NCBI RefSeq assembly: GCF_003003995.1
Contig: NZ_PVWF01000007.1
Span: 21,340-85,339 of the forward strand
From: Pleurocapsa sp. CCALA 161
GTDB taxonomy: Bacteria > Cyanobacteriota > Cyanobacteriia > Cyanobacteriales > Xenococcaceae
Reading direction: 5' to 3'
Length of the DNA: 64,000 nt
The notes under the pieces are model-generated. The model saw only the letters and a program-made list of their open reading frames with translations. It was not told the DNA's origin and did no database searches. Position numbers and translations under genes: made by a program. Within the stretch, counting starts at the first letter, position 1. Every line of letters begins with the position of its first letter. Shown here piece by piece: positions 8,324-17,377 of the stretch.

Positions 8324-11300
8324 GTGGTTGTTCAAGGGAAAATAAATTTAAGTGCCGATCGTCGCTATGAATCTCAAACTCAAGTAATTGCTCAAGAATT
8401 AATCAAAAGCACCAGAGCCAAGAATAATATCTTTAATCGCGTGCGGGATCAAATGCGCTGGGACGATAAAGTTCTGGAGTGGACAATGGCAAACCCTGGT
8501 TTAAGGGTGCAGATGTTTCGCTTTATTGATGCTATTCCCTCCCTTCAGAGTAAGGCTGAGATTGCCAATCATTTTCAGCAATATATGAGCGCGGAGGAGG
8601 TAGAGTTACCAGGTGCTTTAAAAGGTATGATTAACTTTAGCGATCCTAATTCTTTTCCCGCCCAAACCGCAGCAGCAACGATCACTAAGGCAGTAGAGAC
8701 TCTAGCCTATAAATATATTGCGGGAGAAAATATTACCGAGGTGATTAAGACTATAGATCGCCTGCGTAAATCGGGTATGACTTACACGATTGACCTGTTA
8801 GGGGAAGCGGTAATTACCGAAGCGGAAGCGACAGACTATCTTCAGCGTTATTTAGATTTAATTGAGCAGCTAACTCAGAAAGCACAAAGTTGGCGACGGC
8901 AAGAAGGGATCGATCTGGCAGATGGCGAAGAGATTTCTCAGGTACAGGTATCGGTTAAGCTGACGGCTTTTTATTCTCAATTTGACCCGCTTAATCCTAT
9001 CGGCAGTAAAACAAAGGTCTGCGATCGCCTGAGAATTTTGTTACGCAAAGCAGCGGAACTTGGCGCAGCAATTCATTTTGACATGGAGCAGTATCGTTAC
9101 AAAGATCTTACTCTCCAGATTCTCAAAGAGCTATTGATGGAAGATGAATTCCGCACTCGTACTGATTTGGGGATCACTCTTCAGGCTTATTTGCGAGATT
9201 CTTACGCAGATTTAGAGGGCATTATTCAATGGGCAAAAGAACGTGGTCATCCTCTGACGGTGAGATTGGTAAAAGGAGCATACTGGGATCAAGAAACCAT
9301 CAAATCTCTGCAAAATCATTGGGAGCAGCCTGTATATAACCAAAAAGAGGCAACAGACCTCAATTATGAACGTATGACCCAACTGCTATTGGAGAATCAC
9401 GAATATCTTTATGCAGCTATTGGTAGCCATAACGTGCGCTCTCAGGCTTTGGCTTGTGCGATCGCCGAAACTCTCAAAATTCCTCCTCGTCGCTTTGAAA
9501 TGCAGGTGCTTTACGGGATGGGAGATAAACTGGCTCAGGCATTAGTGAAACGGGGTCATCGGGTGCGAGTCTATTCTCCCTATGGTAATTTATTGCCAGG
9601 GATGGCTTACTTAATCCGTCGCTTACTAGAAAATACGGCAAATAGCTCCTTTATTCGGCAAAATGACGAGGAAAAACCCATCGAAGAACTAATTGCACCT
9701 CCTGTTGTTGATGAAAGTAGGGGCGTTTCCCTAAAGGACTCGCTTCGCATCGAGCGAAATGCCCCTACGGAGAATACCCAATTTATTTATGCCCCTGATA
9801 CCGATTACGCTGATACGAACCTAAGACTTAAGGCAGAACAGGCATTAGCCCAGGTTAAACAAGAATTAGGCAAAACCTACCAGCCTTTAATAAATGGTGA
9901 ATATATTGAAGCAGATAATTATCTCGACTCCGTGAATCCTTGCAGAGCGAGTGAGTTGGTGGGTAAAGTGGGGCAAATCTCGGTAGAACAAGCTCAACAG
10001 GCAATGGAGGCAGCCAAAGCAGCATTTAAGTCTTGGAAAAATACTCCTGCTAGCGTAAGGGCTAATATCCTGCGTAAAGCTGCCGATCTAATGGAGCAGC
10101 GCCGACACGAATTAAATGCCTGGATCTGTTTAGAAGTAGGTAAAATTATTCCTCAGGCTGACGGTGAGGTGTCAGAAGCAATTGATTTTTGTCGCTATTA
10201 CGCAGCGGAAATGGAAAGACTGGATGCGGGCAAAAACTATGACATTGCAGGGGAAAACAACCGCTACTTCTATCAGCCTAAAGGTATTGCTGTGGTCATT
10301 TCTCCCTGGAACTTTCCGTTTGCGATCGCCACTGGAATGACTGTTGCTGCATTAGTTACAGGTAACTGCACTCTGTTAAAACCTGCTGCCACTTCGGCGA
10401 TCATTGCTGCCAAACTCACAGAAATTTTAGTTGAGGCGGGCATTCCTGCGGGGGTATTCCAATATGTTCCAGGCAAAGGTTCGCAAGTTGGTACATATTT
10501 AGTACAACATAAAGACACCCACGTCATTGCTTTTACAGGTTCGAGGGAAGTTGGCTGTCAAATATATGCAGAAGCTGCCAAACGAGCGCCAGGACAAAAG
10601 CACCTCAAACGCGTCATTGCCGAAATGGGCGGTAAAAATGCCATTATCGTCGATGAAAGTGCAGATCTTGACCAAGCTGTTGCTGGAGTGGTACAGTCCG
10701 CCTTTGGCTACAGTGGTCAAAAATGTTCTGCCTGTTCGCGGGTGATTGTAGCAGCATCTGTCCATGATGCCTTCTTGGCTAGATTAGTTGAAGCAACTAA
10801 ATCTTTAAACGTTGGTGCAGCCGACGATCCCAATGTTCAAGTCGGTTCTGTAATTGATGCAACCGCACGGGATCGCATTCTAGAATACATTGCTCAAGGG
10901 AAACAGCAAAGCGAACTAACTTTAACTATGGCTACTCCTGACGGTGGGTATTATATTTCCCCCACTATCTTTAGTGGAGTCGATCCAGATCATACTATTG
11001 CCCAAGAGGAAATTTTTGGTCCAGTTTTGGCAGTTATGAAGGCAGACAACTTTAACCACGCTTTAGAAATGGCAAACGGTACAGACTATGCCCTGACTGG
11101 CGGTTTATATTCCCGTACACCTGGTCACATTGAACAGGCATCTCGCGAATTTGAAGTTGGTAATCTTTATATCAACCGTAACATTACAGGAGCGATCGTT
11201 GCTCGGCAGCCGTTTGGGGGGTTTAAGCTTTCAGGGGTTGGTTCAAAAGCAGGAGGGCCCGATTATCTCTTGCAGTTCCTAGATCCCCGTGTCGTCACGG

Positions 11301-11347
11301 AAAATATTCAGCGTCAAGGCTTTGCGCCAATTGAAGGAATGGAGTAA
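8324..11347 (+). CDS. putA: Bifunctional proline dehydrogenase / L-glutamate-gamma-semialdehyde dehydrogenase
   Basis: The 1007-residue enzyme oxidises proline to glutamate in two steps. Residues about 1-460 are the FAD-dependent proline dehydrogenase barrel, with VKLTAFYSQFDP, VRLVKGAYWDQE and the C-terminal RVYSPYGNLLPGMAYLIRRL. Residues about 500-1000 are the NAD-dependent aldehyde dehydrogenase, with the VISPWNFPFAIATGMT loop, AFTGSREVG, the general base in IAEMGGKNA and the nucleophile Cys near residue 801 in SGQKCSACSR. No DNA-binding domain is present, as usual in cyanobacteria. The linker carries an in-frame palindromic repeat (residues 465-482). The start is GTG 8324, with a TAGGAG box about 12 bases upstream. 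Single gene unit. Confidence 0.95.
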   Translation: MVVQGKINLSADRRYESQTQVIAQELIKSTRAKNNIFNRVRDQMRWDDKVLEWTMANPGLRVQMFRFIDAIPSLQSKAEIANHFQQYMSAEEVELPGALKGMINFSDPNSFPAQTAAATITKAVETLAYKYIAGENITEVIKTIDRLRKSGMTYTIDLLGEAVITEAEATDYLQRYLDLIEQLTQKAQSWRRQEGIDLADGEEISQVQVSVKLTAFYSQFDPLNPIGSKTKVCDRLRILLRKAAELGAAIHFDMEQYRYKDLTLQILKELLMEDEFRTRTDLGITLQAYLRDSYADLEGIIQWAKERGHPLTVRLVKGAYWDQETIKSLQNHWEQPVYNQKEATDLNYERMTQLLLENHEYLYAAIGSHNVRSQALACAIAETLKIPPRRFEMQVLYGMGDKLAQALVKRGHRVRVYSPYGNLLPGMAYLIRRLLENTANSSFIRQNDEEKPIEELIAPPVVDESRGVSLKDSLRIERNAPTENTQFIYAPDTDYADTNLRLKAEQALAQVKQELGKTYQPLINGEYIEADNYLDSVNPCRASELVGKVGQISVEQAQQAMEAAKAAFKSWKNTPASVRANILRKAADLMEQRRHELNAWICLEVGKIIPQADGEVSEAIDFCRYYAAEMERLDAGKNYDIAGENNRYFYQPKGIAVVISPWNFPFAIATGMTVAALVTGNCTLLKPAATSAIIAAKLTEILVEAGIPAGVFQYVPGKGSQVGTYLVQHKDTHVIAFTGSREVGCQIYAEAAKRAPGQKHLKRVIAEMGGKNAIIVDESADLDQAVAGVVQSAFGYSGQKCSACSRVIVAASVHDAFLARLVEATKSLNVGAADDPNVQVGSVIDATARDRILEYIAQGKQQSELTLTMATPDGGYYISPTIFSGVDPDHTIAQEEIFGPVLAVMKADNFNHALEMANGTDYALTGGLYSRTPGHIEQASREFEVGNLYINRNITGAIVARQPFGGFKLSGVGSKAGGPDYLLQFLDPRVVTENIQRQGFAPIEGME
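9717..9768 (+). repeat. 52-bp palindromic element inserted in frame within putA
   Basis: The ends GTAGGGGCGTTTC and GAAATGCCCCTAC are complementary over 13 bases with one mismatch, and the interior carries a second nested inverted repeat (CTCG...CGAG). It encodes RGVSLKDSLRIERNAPT in the linker between the two enzyme domains. A copy with 47 of 52 identical bases lies in recJ at 28565-28616, read in the same orientation and frame. Confidence 0.85.
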
Positions 11348-11462
11348 CCCAGGGGTAAATGGGGCGTATTGATTAATCTTGAAGAAATTATGCAAAAATT
11401 AAGCAGTATGGGGTATATCTATGTAATGTAGTTAATCCAACCAATGCTCTATAAAAACGGCT

Positions 11463-12266
11463 GTGAAGTTAAAACTAATTATCTCTAACCTCTGGTGTTT
11501 CGCAGTCGTAATTTCTTTGCTATGGCTAACAGGATGTTCCACTACCGTTACGCAAAATGTTCATCTTAAATATGGTAATCCTAGTAATGCTAACGCTAGC
11601 GAAAATAATTATTTAATCGTTAAGCCTGAATATGCTTTGTCATATAACTGTGAGACAGGAATTGCTAATTGGGTCAGTTGGCAGCTCGATCGCACTTGGC
11701 TTGGCAGTACCGAACGTTCCGATTATTTTGTGCCTAATGTTGAGCTACCAGCAGATTGTTATGTCGTTAGACCTAGCGACTATATTGGCACTGGTTACGA
11801 TCGCGGTCATCTTGTTCCTAGTGGCGATCGCACCCATAGCAGGCTAGAAAACGAAAGTACCTTTATTATGACTAATATAATTCCCCAGTCTCCCAGCAAC
11901 AATCGGGAAGTTTGGCGTGAATTAGAGGAATATAGTCGAGAATTGGCTTTGCAAGGCAAAGAACTCTACTTAGTGGCAGGAGGAGAAGGCATTGCCAAGA
12001 AAATTGCTAATAGCCAGGTTGTTGTTCCTGAATATATCTGGAAAGTTATTTTAGTTTTAGATGACCCAACTAGTGAGATCACCGCCGAGAATGCCAAAAC
12101 TATAGCGGTTTGGATGCCTAATTCAGAAGAGGTTATTGATACAGATTGGCAAGACTATATTGTGTCTGTAGATCAAGTTGAAAAGAATACAGGATACGAT
12201 TTTTTTGCAGCTTTGCCCAAAAGAGTAGAGCGTAAGATTGAAAAAAATATTGGTGTTGGTGGTTAA
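11463..12266 (+). CDS. DNA/RNA non-specific endonuclease, predicted lipoprotein
   Basis: The 267-residue protein begins with a lipoprotein-type signal (hydrophobic segment then LLWLTGCS with the lipid-accepting Cys near residue 26), so it should sit in the envelope or periplasm. The mature part is a His-Me finger nuclease of the NUC1 family: the catalytic block YDRGHLVPSGDR near residue 112 and the metal-ligand region MTNIIPQSPSNNREVW near residue 137. It would degrade DNA and RNA with Mg2+ and could serve nutrient scavenging. Start GTG 11463. Its stop overlaps by four bases with the stop of the convergent kinase gene. Confidence 0.92.
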   Translation: MKLKLIISNLWCFAVVISLLWLTGCSTTVTQNVHLKYGNPSNANASENNYLIVKPEYALSYNCETGIANWVSWQLDRTWLGSTERSDYFVPNVELPADCYVVRPSDYIGTGYDRGHLVPSGDRTHSRLENESTFIMTNIIPQSPSNNREVWRELEEYSRELALQGKELYLVAGGEGIAKKIANSQVVVPEYIWKVILVLDDPTSEITAENAKTIAVWMPNSEEVIDTDWQDYIVSVDQVEKNTGYDFFAALPKRVERKIEKNIGVGG

Positions 12267-14047
12267 ATGTAGCTATCAGCTATCAATAAATGTTTCGCCG
12301 AAAATCTTTGTAGCTGCGATCGCGATAAACTAGCTGAAGCCACTAATAACTCTGAGGTCGAAGCTGCGATCGCTGTAACTTCAAACTCGCTGGACAATGG
12401 TATTTTAAATCTGCCGATACATTCTCCATATTCGTCAAGTATAATCATTTTGCCTTGGCGATCGCTGATTAGATATCCTTGAGGACAAGGTTGCATTACC
12501 ATTGGCGCGATCTCCAGCGAGATTCGTTTAAGGTGAAATTTTTTTAAGGTAATCAAGATCACCATATTAGGATTATCTACTTCAGTTGCCAATAAGCGAT
12601 AGGGAAATAGCGGATGATAAATTATGGAGTCGAGTCGAATTTGAACATTAAAATTAGCAAGCAAGTTGCCACGACGATTAAAAAGCTGAAATGTGGTGTT
12701 TTGTGGCTGAGTTTGGTGTATGCCCAAACCATATCTAGAATCTAAAGCGATCGCACTTTGGCAAACTCGATCCCTTATCAGCGATCGCTGTAGCTGGCAA
12801 TCAGGTAATTTGTAAATTTCTACCCGAAACTTGCCAGAATTTTCGCTATTATGAGCAACACCCAGCCAAAATCCTTGAGGGTCGATAGTGGCAATTAACT
12901 GGTTACTTTCAGTGGGAAAGGGGTGTAAATTATTATCCTGGGATAAATAATAGAGCGAAGATACAGTTGTAATCAGGCAGCCTGTAGAACTAAACTGTAA
13001 GCTTTGAATTGACTGATTTAAAGTTATTTCTCGATCTGCTACAATTTCCCTCGACAAATTAGGGTTTTGATGGCGCTGAATTACCAAGCGATCGCCACTG
13101 ACTAAATAAACTTGCTCGGTCGCGCTTAGGCTTTGTCTACGCGAGGGTATCGCCAAATGAGAAATTGGAGCGTCTAGAATAGATTGATCAGCAGGAACTA
13201 AATCGGCAAAGTTAGATTTAACCCTAATAGGAGTTTGAGGATTGGGATCTACTTCTAAAATTGCCTGCACTAACTCAAGGGATTCCAGCATTTCCGCAGC
13301 AGTTTGATAGCGACGGCTAGGCAGTTTTTCCAATGATTTAGAGATCGCCAAGCGCAACAGCAGAGGTATATCAGAGGAGATTTTCACTGCTTGACTTAGA
13401 TGCGCTGCCAACAGTTCTTTGGGCATTCCCGAAAACGGACGATTCCCTGTTACCAGTTCATATAAAATTATTCCCACTCCATAAAGATCACAATTATAGG
13501 AATACTCTCCATAAAATTGTTCGGGAGCCATATAGGCAGGCGAGCCTGTATTACCTAAGATATTTTGTGAATCAACTTCTTGTTTGAGTTTAGCAATGCC
13601 AAAATCAGCAATGTGAGCCGTGTAAGAGCGATCGCTGGTTTTTAGCAAAATGTTTTCAGGCTTAAGATCGCGGTGAATAATGCCTTGTTCGTGAGCAAAC
13701 TTCAAACCAGAGAGAATATCAATCACTAACTTCAAGCTTTGATTTAAAGTTAGGGGGATAGAATTATTTAAAAGAGTGCGTAAAGTTCCTCCTTCACAAT
13801 AATCCATGACAATATAGCGTTGATTCTGTCCGTGTTCTAACGCTTTACAGGTAACCAGATTAAAATGGTCAAGAGTAACTAAAAAAGTTAATTCTCGTAA
13901 AAAACTGCTGGTAGATAACTGCTTAGTTTTTAACTCTTTTAAGGCGACCAAAGCACCACTATTTAGTTCAACAGCAGCAAATACTTTCCCAAACTGTCCT
14001 TGACCAATTAAATCTAAAATTTTGTAGTTCGATTGATGTCTCAGCAA
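12263..14047 (-). CDS. spkG: Serine/threonine protein kinase, SpkG (Slr0152)-like
   Basis: The 594-residue protein has an N-terminal Hanks-type kinase domain: IGQGQFGKV near residue 14, Lys37 in VALKEL, HRDLKPEN with catalytic Asp126, DFG at 148-150, and APE at 174-176. After a linker near residue 300, the C-terminal half is made of short beta-strand repeats and may form a propeller. It is the last gene of the operon, as slr0152 is in Synechocystis, where SpkG is linked to phosphorylation of the ferredoxin encoded in the same locus. That link is transferred here by gene order. The start is TTG at 14047; an in-frame TAG 15 bases upstream rules out longer forms. A 56-base hairpin separates it from the upstream gene. 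Confidence 0.85.
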   Translation of the reverse strand: MLRHQSNYKILDLIGQGQFGKVFAAVELNSGALVALKELKTKQLSTSSFLRELTFLVTLDHFNLVTCKALEHGQNQRYIVMDYCEGGTLRTLLNNSIPLTLNQSLKLVIDILSGLKFAHEQGIIHRDLKPENILLKTSDRSYTAHIADFGIAKLKQEVDSQNILGNTGSPAYMAPEQFYGEYSYNCDLYGVGIILYELVTGNRPFSGMPKELLAAHLSQAVKISSDIPLLLRLAISKSLEKLPSRRYQTAAEMLESLELVQAILEVDPNPQTPIRVKSNFADLVPADQSILDAPISHLAIPSRRQSLSATEQVYLVSGDRLVIQRHQNPNLSREIVADREITLNQSIQSLQFSSTGCLITTVSSLYYLSQDNNLHPFPTESNQLIATIDPQGFWLGVAHNSENSGKFRVEIYKLPDCQLQRSLIRDRVCQSAIALDSRYGLGIHQTQPQNTTFQLFNRRGNLLANFNVQIRLDSIIYHPLFPYRLLATEVDNPNMVILITLKKFHLKRISLEIAPMVMQPCPQGYLISDRQGKMIILDEYGECIGRFKIPLSSEFEVTAIAASTSELLVASASLSRSQLQRFSAKHLLIADSYI

Positions 14048-14158
14048 ATTTATCTTGGGCTAATTTTCTTCAGTCATATCTCAGGCTAACTAACTAAAGT
14101 GATAAATCAATTGAAAGTTTTTGCTGAGTACCAAGCCTAACCTTAACTAAGTTTAATT

Positions 14159-14214
14159 ACAGCCGTTTTCAGTTGAATAGACTCCATATAGTCTATTCAA
14201 TTAAAAACTGCTGT
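14159..14214. promoter_or_regulatory. Long inverted repeat between the TPR and kinase genes of the operon
   Basis: The arms pair as TTGAATAGACT with AGTCTATTCAA (11 bases, loop of six), continued outward by GTTTT/AAAAC and ACAGC/GCTGT after small bulges. No T run follows on the minus strand, so it is not an ordinary terminator. It lies 5 bases after the TPR gene stop and more than 100 bases before the kinase start. An mRNA processing or stabilising hairpin that separates kinase dosage from the rest of the operon is plausible. Confidence 0.6.
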
Positions 14215-14218
14215 GAAT

Positions 14219-15109
14219 CTAACCAAAAAGATTGCTGACCGCCACTGACTCAAATTGTTCTTTTTTCGTAGTAGCTTCACTAGTTTTACTAGTTTCACTG
14301 ATACTAGCATCGGCAGACTGATTAAAGTGAATTTCCAGGCTAAGATCTCTGGTTTTACGGTATTGTTCTAGGTCGCCTTTCCCAATATAGTATTGTGATG
14401 CTCGACGCAAATCAATAATTGCCTTTTGAGGATCGGTAATTTCCAAATAGAGTAAACCGCGTTGATGATAAGCATCTGCATGATCGTTACGTAATTCGAT
14501 CGCTTTAGTAAAGTCTTCGATCGCTAGTTCGATACTGCCAGTAAGCTGATAGGAACAACCTCTTTGATAGTAGGCTTCAACTGCATTAGAGTCATTGTTG
14601 ATAATTTGGGTAAATTTTTCAATCGCTTTTAGCTGTATAGCCAATTTACGGGTTTCAGTTTGTTCTTGCTCTAGCTGTTGAGTGAGCTGATCTAGTTTGG
14701 TCAGAGAAGTTTGTAGAGTCTGTAACTCTTGAGTTGTCATCTCTAAGTTGGTCTTTTGTTGTTGGTCTAATCGCGTTAGTCCTGTGGAGGCTGTATCACT
14801 AGCTTTTTTTAATTCAGTCAATTCAACGTCGTGATCCCAATGCTGTTTTTCTGATTGCTGTTTAAGCTGGCTAACTTTGGCTTGATTGTCTTGAATTAAC
14901 AAAGTCATTGCTTCTCGCTCAGCAGCAATCATTCGCTTAAGTCGTTGATGGTTAACCACCGCCAGTCCAGCAGTTACAGAAAGAGGAATTGTTACCCACA
15001 GAAATTGCTTGAAGACAACACTAGTTATCGACCCGCCGATAGAACCAACAACAGCAGATGTTTCGGCAATATCTAACCAATGATTTTTATTAGGAGTAGA
15101 TGATTTCAT
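14219..15109 (-). CDS. Membrane-anchored coiled-coil TPR protein, Slr0151-like
   Basis: The 296-residue protein has a hydrophobic N-terminal region (residues about 15-55, SAVVGSIGGSITSVVF and LWVTIPLSVTAGLAVV), a long coiled coil rich in Q, E and K (about 60-165), and TPR units (AVEAYYQRGCSYQLTGSIEL and ADAYHQRGLLYLEI). A Ser/Thr-rich tail follows. Slr0151 of Synechocystis is a thylakoid-associated TPR protein involved in photosystem II assembly or repair. The position in the operon between the phycobilisome-like gene and the kinase supports orthology. In Synechocystis the slr0150 ferredoxin gene precedes it; here only 52 bases do. Start ATG 15109. Confidence 0.8.
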   Translation of the reverse strand: MKSSTPNKNHWLDIAETSAVVGSIGGSITSVVFKQFLWVTIPLSVTAGLAVVNHQRLKRMIAAEREAMTLLIQDNQAKVSQLKQQSEKQHWDHDVELTELKKASDTASTGLTRLDQQQKTNLEMTTQELQTLQTSLTKLDQLTQQLEQEQTETRKLAIQLKAIEKFTQIINNDSNAVEAYYQRGCSYQLTGSIELAIEDFTKAIELRNDHADAYHQRGLLYLEITDPQKAIIDLRRASQYYIGKGDLEQYRKTRDLSLEIHFNQSADASISETSKTSEATTKKEQFESVAVSNLFG

Positions 15110-15161
15110 GTTGATTTAAATAAATAATGAGCTTGACGTTTAAAAATATAATTAAGACTAG

Positions 15162-15632
15162 TTAATTAGCTAATACTGTTTGATTTAAGATCAAAATCGG
15201 CTTAACGAAAGCATATTCTTCAGGGGTGAGGAACTGCTCCACAATTTCTGGCATGGTGGCATGAGCCAAAGCTGCAATGTGTTTAACCTGAAAAGCCTTG
15301 ACAATAGTTCGCTGCCATAGCAAGATATTTTCGCGCAAACGGTCTAAATCCTCAATCAGCATTGCCGCCATAGCAATTCGCAAGACTATTTTGGTATCTC
15401 TTTGATACATAGCCGTAACGTCTTTGTCACCCATTTGAAAAATATTGGGCTGTTTTTCCCGCATCCTAGCTTCTACTTTCTCAATCATCTCTGCTTCGCG
15501 ATCCCGCAGTTTTTGATAGACGCTCAGGCGTACATTGACAGTGGGAAAATAATCTTTGAGCAACTGTAGTTCTTGTTCTGTTGCGTAACGACCTTCTGCT
15601 GCCAAGCTTAATTGGTTTAATTGATTTAACAT
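15162..15632 (-). CDS. Phycobilisome-like protein, Slr0149-like
   Basis: The 156-residue all-helical protein resembles phycobiliprotein subunits in length and in the globin-like pattern (LSLAAEGRYATEQELQLLKD at the start, VYQKLRDREAEMIEKVEARM, then IVLRIAMAAMLIEDLDRLRE). It lacks the chromophore-attaching Cys region of true phycobiliproteins; no Cys is present at all. It is related to the other phycobilisome-like gene of this operon at 16867. In Synechocystis the equivalent gene belongs to the slr0144-0152 locus tied to photosystem II assembly. The precise function is unknown. It lies 13 bases downstream of the ferredoxin gene, so co-transcription is likely. Start ATG. Confidence 0.8.
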   Translation of the reverse strand: MLNQLNQLSLAAEGRYATEQELQLLKDYFPTVNVRLSVYQKLRDREAEMIEKVEARMREKQPNIFQMGDKDVTAMYQRDTKIVLRIAMAAMLIEDLDRLRENILLWQRTIVKAFQVKHIAALAHATMPEIVEQFLTPEEYAFVKPILILNQTVLAN

Positions 15633-15645
15633 AATATTTTGAGGT

Positions 15646-16128
15646 TTATATAGACTCGCTTTTACTTAAAAAATCTTTAACCTGACTCTGGGTTGTTTGA
15701 AGTTGAGCAATCACAGAACGGGTAATGAGCTTGCCCTCTTCCACCAGCACTTGACCAGACAGAGGATGGAGTAGATTAGACTGCGCTCGGCGACCAATTA
15801 AATCTTCAATATCATCATCTTGACTGATATACATCCCCGCAGGTAGCTCAACGATCACTCCCTCCCCGATGACTCTTGCCTGACAAGCCAAACGCGAGTT
15901 GACATTACAGCTAGTGATTGAACCTAAGGTACGTTGTTCCCGTTTGGTTAGAGGAGAAAGACTATCTTCCCCTTGCCTGATATAGACATGACAAGTAGCA
16001 CAGATTCCTCTCCCACCGCATTCTTGGGTGACTTCAACATCATTTTTCATTAACACCGACAACAAGTTAGTGTTAGTGGCGATCGCCGTATTCGTTCCAA
16101 ATGGATCTAGTCGAACAGTTTTAACCAT
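15646..16128 (-). CDS. 2Fe-2S ferredoxin with C-terminal extension, Slr0148 (Fd5)-like
   Basis: The 160-residue protein has the plant-type 2Fe-2S cluster motif: ECGGRGICATCHVY supplies three Cys near residues 37-45 and RLACQA supplies the fourth near residue 81. The roughly 60 residues after the fold (DDDIEDLIGRRAQ ... TTQSQVKDFLSKSESI) are not part of ordinary photosynthetic ferredoxin and contain several Ser/Thr. In Synechocystis the orthologous ferredoxin is reported as a substrate of SpkG, encoded at the end of the same operon, as here. The electron partner is unknown. Start ATG 16128. Confidence 0.85.
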   Translation of the reverse strand: MVKTVRLDPFGTNTAIATNTNLLSVLMKNDVEVTQECGGRGICATCHVYIRQGEDSLSPLTKREQRTLGSITSCNVNSRLACQARVIGEGVIVELPAGMYISQDDDIEDLIGRRAQSNLLHPLSGQVLVEEGKLITRSVIAQLQTTQSQVKDFLSKSESI

Positions 16129-16165
16129 GATCTCCTGTTGTTAAATAATCTTCAAATTATCTTTA

Positions 16166-16825
16166 CTAATTAGCTGTCAGACTTTGCAGAATGGCAGTGT
16201 GAGTCTGTCCCTTCTCTACCATCACTGATACTGATTCCAGTCTTTTCTTTAAACCTAAAATAAACAAGTTAGAACTTGCTCCCAAAGACTCGCAGGTTGT
16301 TTGTACGCAGTGCAGGTCGGTTTCCGCTAATTCTGAAAAGAAAGCACTCAATAAACCAGCCTCAATAAAACAGCTTGGTTGCTCAGCAGCGGTGATTTCA
16401 TTGACAAAGCCAGAATTGGTGATCTCGACGACTAAAAACCCCTGTTGATAGTGGTCAAAGTTTGGCTCAATTATGCCCCAGCCATGGGCTTTCCAGCATT
16501 GCTTTAAACATTGGACAAGTTCGATCATTTCCATGGTTGCAACAGGCTGCCGATAATAGCTGCCAACTTCTTCGCTAAAGCGACGAAAAAAGTTTTTCCC
16601 CCATTTACGACCACAATTATAAAGAACCAGACCAGTGGCAGAGCCAAGTTCAGCGAATAGACCGCTATAAAGACCCCTAATTAAAGTTTCGGGTAAGGCT
16701 AGCAAACGTCCACCTTGACGATTTTCAATTAAACCAGATTCAAAATCTCCCTGTAGATAGGTATTAGGAGCAAAATAGTTACCTGGTATATTGGACTCGG
16801 AAATTAAATCAGCAACGTTGATCAT
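16166..16825 (-). CDS. V4R-domain protein, Slr0147-like
   Basis: The 219-residue protein is a V4R (4-vinyl-reductase-type) domain protein. The hallmarks are RGLYSGLFAELGSATGLVLYN in two parts near residue 50, the WKAHGWGIIEP region near residue 110, and the C-terminal Cys-containing strand VQTTCESLGASSNLFILGL near residue 175. Related domains bind tetrapyrroles or other small hydrophobic ligands, which would suit an operon with phycobilisome-like proteins. Compared with the other V4R gene at 17779, the second Cys of the last motif is replaced (SNLF instead of YCKF). Third from the front in gene order relative to Slr0144-0147. Start ATG. Confidence 0.82.
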   Translation of the reverse strand: MINVADLISESNIPGNYFAPNTYLQGDFESGLIENRQGGRLLALPETLIRGLYSGLFAELGSATGLVLYNCGRKWGKNFFRRFSEEVGSYYRQPVATMEMIELVQCLKQCWKAHGWGIIEPNFDHYQQGFLVVEITNSGFVNEITAAEQPSCFIEAGLLSAFFSELAETDLHCVQTTCESLGASSNLFILGLKKRLESVSVMVEKGQTHTAILQSLTAN

Positions 16826-16866
16826 GATTTGATATAAAATTCTCTAGAGGGTTAATTAATAAGTGT

Positions 16867-17349
16867 CTATGCTGGTTTTAATGCTGCTTTTGGATTCAAC
16901 AAAACATTTTTAGACTGCTCTAAATATGGCTGCAAGACCGAAAATTGCTCATTTTCTAAACTTTTTTTGAGGCGCTTGTATAAATAGCCATACAGGTTTT
17001 GCTCTAGATCTTGCATGTGCTGGGCTGCAATCTGTTCTGGCAACCATTCTAAAATTCGCTGCTCAAGATATTGTGAATCATTAGCTAACATTGCCATGCT
17101 GCAATAGCGCAAAATCATCATCCAACGTTTGACGGCTCGCTTGACTTTAGACTCAGGCTCATCAGGAAAGTTATTGACTATCTGATTAATCACATGCTGA
17201 AAAATTTCTGTTTCTTGATCGCGAATCTGTTCATATATTTTCAATCGTTCTGACAAGTATAAAATTTGACTTTTAAAAATTCCTAAATCCTTTTGTGCTA
17301 AATACTCAGCTTCTGCTTGATAGATCAAAGAGTCAATTTCAGTAATCAT
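16867..17349 (-). CDS. Phycobilisome-like protein, Slr0146-like
   Basis: The 160-residue all-alpha protein starts MITEIDSLIYQAEAEYLAQK and shows the same helix pattern as the product at 15162: LKIYEQIRDQETEIFQHVI matches VYQKLRDREAEMIEKVE, and WMMILRYCSMAMLANDSQYL matches IVLRIAMAAMLIEDLDRL. The two genes are therefore an internal duplication of a phycobiliprotein-like fold without a bilin site. Flanking V4R genes on both sides repeat the same pairing. Role in photosystem II assembly is inferred only from the conserved locus. Start ATG 17349. Confidence 0.78.
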   Translation of the reverse strand: MITEIDSLIYQAEAEYLAQKDLGIFKSQILYLSERLKIYEQIRDQETEIFQHVINQIVNNFPDEPESKVKRAVKRWMMILRYCSMAMLANDSQYLEQRILEWLPEQIAAQHMQDLEQNLYGYLYKRLKKSLENEQFSVLQPYLEQSKNVLLNPKAALKPA

Positions 17350-17377
17350 GGGAATAATTTAGATCTATTTAGAATAG

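Noticed and set aside
15162..17349. True phycobiliprotein subunit genes
   Set aside because: The two phycobilisome-like products lack the bilin-attachment Cys region and sit in the slr0144-0152-type locus.
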